Of a stretch of 64,000 nucleotides of DNA, positions 60,336 through 64,000 are shown piece by piece; position 1 is the stretch's first letter; each line of letters opens with the position of its first letter. The stretch lies in assembly GCF_946151075.1 (NCBI RefSeq), contig NZ_OX267715.1, positions 2,953,881 to 3,017,880 on the forward strand. Direction: 5' to 3'. The position numbers and the translations under genes were made by a program. The DNA comes from Neobacillus sp. Marseille-Q6967. GTDB lineage: Bacteria > Bacillota > Bacilli > Bacillales > Cytobacillaceae. Below the pieces are notes generated by a model, which made no database searches, was not told the DNA's origin, and worked only from the letters and a program-made list of their open reading frames with translations.

Positions 60336-60375
60336 ACAAAAAAGCTGCAGATTTTTCATCTGCAGCTTTTTTGTT
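60336..60375. terminator. Strong terminator between bmrD region and fumC
   Basis: Perfect 15-bp stem AAAAAAGCTGCAGAT/ATCTGCAGCTTTTTT with a 5-nt loop. It terminates minus-strand transcripts from bmrCD or the 60451 micro-ORF. Confidence 0.9.
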
Positions 60376-60451
60376 TGATTACCATGTACCCTATATAATA
60401 GGATAGAATCAATAAACTTCCGATTATAAGAACAATAGAATACTCTGACAT
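60356..60451 (-). CDS. Possible 31-residue single-pass membrane peptide
   Basis: ATG at 60451 preceded by GGGTGGGAT. It encodes a short polar start, one hydrophobic helix (SIVLIIGSLLILSYYIGYMVI) and a basic end, with the stop inside the terminator loop. The helix and ribosome binding site argue that it may be real. There is no recognised family and overlap with the terminator argues against, so this is a tentative call. Confidence 0.4.
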   Translation of the reverse strand: MSEYSIVLIIGSLLILSYYIGYMVIKQKSCR

Positions 60452-60591
60452 TTTTATCCCACCCAAAATAGATTTGTAAGTGCTTAAACATCATTAATTT
60501 ACCACGCCACCAAACTAGATGCAGTGATAAAATTAACACCTTTATAATTGAAGTGTGAACATTTTTTGAATCTATTTGTCAGAGGTCTTTA

Positions 60592-62607
60592 CTATCCGGC
60601 CAATGAATTGTCCCCTTTTTGAAGTTTATATAATTGGTAATATTTTCCCTTTTCCATCATCAATTCATCATGTGTACCGCGCTCAACGATTTTCCCGCGA
60701 TCAAGTACTAGGATTTGATCGGCATTGCGAATGGTTGATAATCGATGGGCAATGATAAAGGTGGTTCTGCCCTTTTTCAAAACATCCATTGCTTCTTGTA
60801 TAATCATTTCCGTTTCCGTGTCAATACTGGATGTTGCTTCATCAAGGATTAAGATAGCTGGATCAAAGGCAAGGGCACGGGCAAAGGAAATTAACTGACG
60901 CTGACCACTCGACAAGGTACTTCCTTTTTCAATGACGGGCTCATCATATCCATTCTCCAAGTTTTTAAAGACCTGATCTGCACCCACGTCTTTTAATGCC
61001 TTCTCTACTATTTCTCTTGTAATAGCCGGATCATTGAGACTGACATTGGAAGCAATGGTTCCCGTAAATAAATACGGATCCTGAAGGACAATTCCCATAT
61101 GATCCCGAATCGATTGCCGGGGAATTTGTGTAATATCCTGACCATCAATAAGAATTTTGCCTTTTTCACAATCATAAAAGCGGAATAACAAATTCATAAT
61201 CGAACTTTTACCAGAACCAGTGTGTCCTACTAAAGCAATGGTTTGACCTTGGTGTGCTTCAAAATCAATATCCTTAAGCACATATTCACCGGGTTTATAT
61301 CCAAAAGAAACATTGTCAAACTTAACATTGCCTTTAAATCTTGTCATTCTTTCTTTGCTAACATCTTCACCAGGTTCATCCAATAACCTAAAGACTCTTT
61401 CACCGGCAACTAGTGCCTGCTCCAAGTTTGCCAATTGGTTGACAATTCCTTGAACCGGGTTAAACAGCCTGTTAATATAGTCCACAAACGCATACAGCAC
61501 CCCGAGCGAGATGATTGCTGACGGGTCAAGCGATTGCAAGCCAAAGTACCAAATAAATGCAACAAAGACTAAATTTCTTAATATCCCAACTAAATTATGT
61601 GACGTTAATGCATTCAAACTTAACAGTTTATTTTGATAAGTGAAGTGCTCGGTATTTAGCTTTTCGAAATCCTCTTCTGTCTCTTTTTCCCTCCTAAAGG
61701 ACTGAATAATACTCATTCCGCCAATGGATTCGTTAATCATGGCATTAATATCGCTGATTCTTGACCGAATGACATGATTGTATTTGGAGGCAAATTTTCT
61801 ATAGAAAATCATCCAGGCATAAAGAATCGGCAGTAATAATAAACAGATGGCCGCCAGCTTTGCATTTAAAAGGAAAAGGGCAATATAAATCCCTGTGATA
61901 TAAATAGCACTCGTAAAGAACGTTGCCAGAACCATAACATAAAGCTCCCGAATGGCTTCGGTATCATTTGTGATCCTCGCCACCACTTTACCTGCAGGCA
62001 GGTTATCAAAATATTGAATAGGCAGCCGCTGTATATGACCAAATACATCCTCCCGCATTTTTTGAATGATACGGTTTGCAGATTTCTGCAATAAAAACCG
62101 CTGGCCATACTGGAAAATGGCAGATATGACTAATAGAACAAGATAAACGATTAACAGCTGAACGATTCCCGGAATTTCCAATTGATAAAATGCTTTTAAC
62201 TCTGATACTGACAGTACTTCTGCTTTATATTCTGCTGTCTCTGAACCCTTCTTTATCGTTAAAATTCCATTATCGAAGTTTCTCTTCCCATCGAATTCAA
62301 GCTTTTGATCCATAATGACAAATTTTGCTTCTGTCTGTAAAATCTGAATCCGCTTGCCTCTTTCTTCTTCTTTAGCAAAATTGGTTTCCTTTTTGTAAAA
62401 ACTACCCTTATACTCTGCAGTATCTATCCCTTTTTCTGTTTCATACCAAACAGACTCAATTCCCAAAATGTGATCGTCGATAATATTTTTTGCAATAAAT
62501 GGACCTGCTAAATCTGTAACAACAGCGATTGTCAACATGAACAAAGCAGTAAAAATAATTCTCTTAAAGGTAACAGCATACTGTATTAATCTTCTTCCTG
62601 TGTTCAT
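60592..62607 (-). CDS. bmrD: Multidrug ABC exporter subunit BmrD (YheH)
   Basis: 671 residues. Six transmembrane helices with a large extra loop after helix 1 (about residues 45-130, typical of YheH), then an ATPase domain. Walker A is GHTGSGKSS (about 458), the signature is LSSGQRQLISFARA, and Walker B is ILILDEATSSID with the catalytic glutamate. It pairs with BmrC as a heterodimeric type IV exporter; B. subtilis BmrCD exports drugs in response to translation inhibitors. It overlaps bmrC by 4 bp (ATGA) and has GAGGTGA upstream. Confidence 0.93.
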   Translation of the reverse strand: MNTGRRLIQYAVTFKRIIFTALFMLTIAVVTDLAGPFIAKNIIDDHILGIESVWYETEKGIDTAEYKGSFYKKETNFAKEEERGKRIQILQTEAKFVIMDQKLEFDGKRNFDNGILTIKKGSETAEYKAEVLSVSELKAFYQLEIPGIVQLLIVYLVLLVISAIFQYGQRFLLQKSANRIIQKMREDVFGHIQRLPIQYFDNLPAGKVVARITNDTEAIRELYVMVLATFFTSAIYITGIYIALFLLNAKLAAICLLLLPILYAWMIFYRKFASKYNHVIRSRISDINAMINESIGGMSIIQSFRREKETEEDFEKLNTEHFTYQNKLLSLNALTSHNLVGILRNLVFVAFIWYFGLQSLDPSAIISLGVLYAFVDYINRLFNPVQGIVNQLANLEQALVAGERVFRLLDEPGEDVSKERMTRFKGNVKFDNVSFGYKPGEYVLKDIDFEAHQGQTIALVGHTGSGKSSIMNLLFRFYDCEKGKILIDGQDITQIPRQSIRDHMGIVLQDPYLFTGTIASNVSLNDPAITREIVEKALKDVGADQVFKNLENGYDEPVIEKGSTLSSGQRQLISFARALAFDPAILILDEATSSIDTETEMIIQEAMDVLKKGRTTFIIAHRLSTIRNADQILVLDRGKIVERGTHDELMMEKGKYYQLYKLQKGDNSLAG

Positions 62608-64000
62608 GCAATCACCTCTTCTTCTGCATTGTTTTCGACCTGTTGGCGGAAAAACTGTTCTTTATACCATCCATCCTGTTGAAGAAGCTCCTGGTGTGTT
62701 CCTTTTTCAACAATTTTTCCTTCATCGAATACAAGGATTAAATCAGCATGTTCAACAGCAGACATTCTGTGAGTCGTAATGATTGTCGTTTTTTCTTTTC
62801 GAACATGACGGATATTATCAATAATTTGTTTTTCTGTTTTAGCGTCGACAGCTGATAAGGAATCATCCAAAATTAATATTTCCGGATTTCGAATCAGTGC
62901 CCGCGCAATCGATATCCTTTGTTTTTGTCCTCCTGAAAGAGCAATTCCCTTCTCCCCCACAAGAGTGTTCAAACCTTCAGGAAGCATCTGTAAATCTTTA
63001 CGCAATGCTGCAAGCTCAATGGCTTTCTCCAATTCGGGTTCAGAAGCTTCTTTGTTTCCAAACAAGATATTTTCCTTAATCGTTCTTGAGAAAAGAATAT
63101 GATCCTGCGGGACATAACCAATCCAGTTCCGCACTTGTGAAAGGGACTGTTCCTGTAACCTTACATTCGAAATGGATATCTCACCTGTTCCTAATGGATA
63201 TTGCCTTAGAAGCTGCTTAATAAAGGTGGTTTTCCCACTTCCCGTCCTGCCGACAATTCCTAATGTCTGCCCTTTCAACAATTCAACATTGATTTTCTGT
63301 AAGTTATCAAATTTGGAAGAAGGGTACCGGAAATTCACCTTACTGTATTGAATTATGTCAGGTGAATCGATATCTACAGGATTGGCAGGCGTTTCTACAA
63401 CTTCTTTGAATGCCAATGTTTCATTTACCCTATCAAGTGAAGCGTTTCCACGCTGCATTACATTAATTAACTCGCCAATCGCAAACATCGGCCAAATTAA
63501 CATTCCAAGATAGACATTAAACGCCACAAGGTCACCCAAAGTGATGGCCTGGTTAAATACTAAAAAGGCTCCATACCCTAATCCGATCGAATAGCTGATT
63601 CCCACCAGGATTTTAATCGTTGGGTCAAATAATGAATCAATTCTTGCTACCTTTAAATTCTTTGAATACACATCTTCTGTTAACTGATGAAACCTTCCTG
63701 CATCCGCATCCTCTTGAACATAGGCACGGATTACTCTTACACCCGCAACAGATTCAAGTACCCGGTCATTTAATTCTCCAAATGCATCTTGTGCTTCCGT
63801 AAAACGGAGATGAATCTTTTTTCCATAAACTTGAATGATATAGGCCATAATCGGCAGCGGAAGGATAGCTGCAATCGTCAGCTTCCAACTTATCAATATT
63901 CCCATTGTGATAATTAGTGTCAACATCCACACACTTGAATCTACCAATGTTAATATCCCAAAACCCGCCGTGATGGAAATCGCTTTTAAATCATTTGTTG
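62604..64000 (-). CDS. bmrC: Multidrug ABC exporter subunit BmrC (YheI), 5' end beyond window
   Basis: 465 codons are visible, open to the right edge. They cover part of the membrane domain (from THE TNDLKAISIT-type coupling region) and the whole ATPase: GRTGSGKTT, LSGGQKQRISIARA, and Walker B ILILDDSLSAVD. Here the residue after Walker B is aspartate instead of the catalytic glutamate. This is the degenerate half-site expected of the BmrC partner in a heterodimeric exporter. The promoter and any bmrB-type leader peptide lie outside the window. Confidence 0.92.
   Translation of the reverse strand, partial: TNDLKAISITAGFGILTLVDSSVWMLTLIITMGILISWKLTIAAILPLPIMAYIIQVYGKKIHLRFTEAQDAFGELNDRVLESVAGVRVIRAYVQEDADAGRFHQLTEDVYSKNLKVARIDSLFDPTIKILVGISYSIGLGYGAFLVFNQAITLGDLVAFNVYLGMLIWPMFAIGELINVMQRGNASLDRVNETLAFKEVVETPANPVDIDSPDIIQYSKVNFRYPSSKFDNLQKINVELLKGQTLGIVGRTGSGKTTFIKQLLRQYPLGTGEISISNVRLQEQSLSQVRNWIGYVPQDHILFSRTIKENILFGNKEASEPELEKAIELAALRKDLQMLPEGLNTLVGEKGIALSGGQKQRISIARALIRNPEILILDDSLSAVDAKTEKQIIDNIRHVRKEKTTIITTHRMSAVEHADLILVFDEGKIVEKGTHQELLQQDGWYKEQFFRQQVENNAEEEVIA

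Overview
The window comes from a low-GC, endospore-forming member of the Bacillaceae. It carries alpha/beta-type SASP, YhaL, YheC/YheD-type spore proteins, ComK, ScoC, PrsA and a TRAP-regulated trpP. Most genes lie in the same neighbourhoods as in Bacillus subtilis (addBA; sipV-yhjE-yhjD; comK-yhzC; yhfN/lcfB/lplJ/yhfI; hemEHY; ecsABC-hit-trpP-scoC-prsA-yhaLMNOPQ; hemZ-yhaX-yheA-yheCD; bmrCD). Gene content and repeats differ enough that it is not B. subtilis itself. These family and synteny statements rest on recognising the proteins, not on a database search.

Layout. 1-7156: the AddAB recombination helicase-nuclease (addA runs off the left edge). 7342-12309: an MFS transporter, signal peptidase I, a TVP38/DedA-like membrane protein, an LCP cell-wall ligase, YhjD, the competence master regulator ComK and the IDEAL-domain protein YhzC. 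12365-14104: a decayed IS1182-type insertion sequence with two inverted copies of a GC-rich palindromic repeat inside it. 14102-20882: M48 protease, AzlCD amino-acid exporter, enoyl-CoA hydratase, a FadR-type controlled acyl-CoA synthetase, lipoate ligase and a metallo-hydrolase. 21101-25401: the hemE-hemH-hemY operon, divergent from a heme monooxygenase. 25551-31838: a transporter, a PAP2 phosphatase, an amidohydrolase, ecsC and ecsAB. 31845-32433 holds an intergenic tandem repeat of possible micro-ORFs ending in a terminator. 32434-44621: hit, trpP with a TRAP leader, scoC, small membrane proteins, two about 30-residue YjcZ-like peptides, prsA, yhaL, the yhaM-yhaN-yhaO nuclease block and the YhaQP ABC transporter. 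44667-50481: a second enoyl-CoA hydratase/acyl-CoA ligase pair, hemZ, a HAD protein and yheA. 50636-55776: a four-gene tandem array of ATP-grasp spore proteins plus two small proteins. 55887-64000: a PucR-type regulator, MsmX ATPase, a zinc-ribbon protein, a SASP gene with a long structured leader, fumarase and the BmrCD multidrug ABC exporter (bmrC runs off the right edge).

Most unusual signals. (1) The SASP gene at 58615 has a good forespore (sigma-G-like) promoter followed by about 220 nt of leader RNA. That leader can fold into two tRNA-like modules, each with a 7-nt T-loop hairpin abutting an acceptor-like stem, and it contains several mutually exclusive GGGTTA/TAACCC pairings. (2) Three diverged tandem units between ecsA and hit each carry a micro-ORF starting Met-Arg-Cys-Leu. 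(3) The YheC/YheD-type ATP-grasp family is expanded to four adjacent, apparently intact paralogues. (4) Five copies of an about 131-bp GC-rich palindromic element are scattered in intergenic positions.
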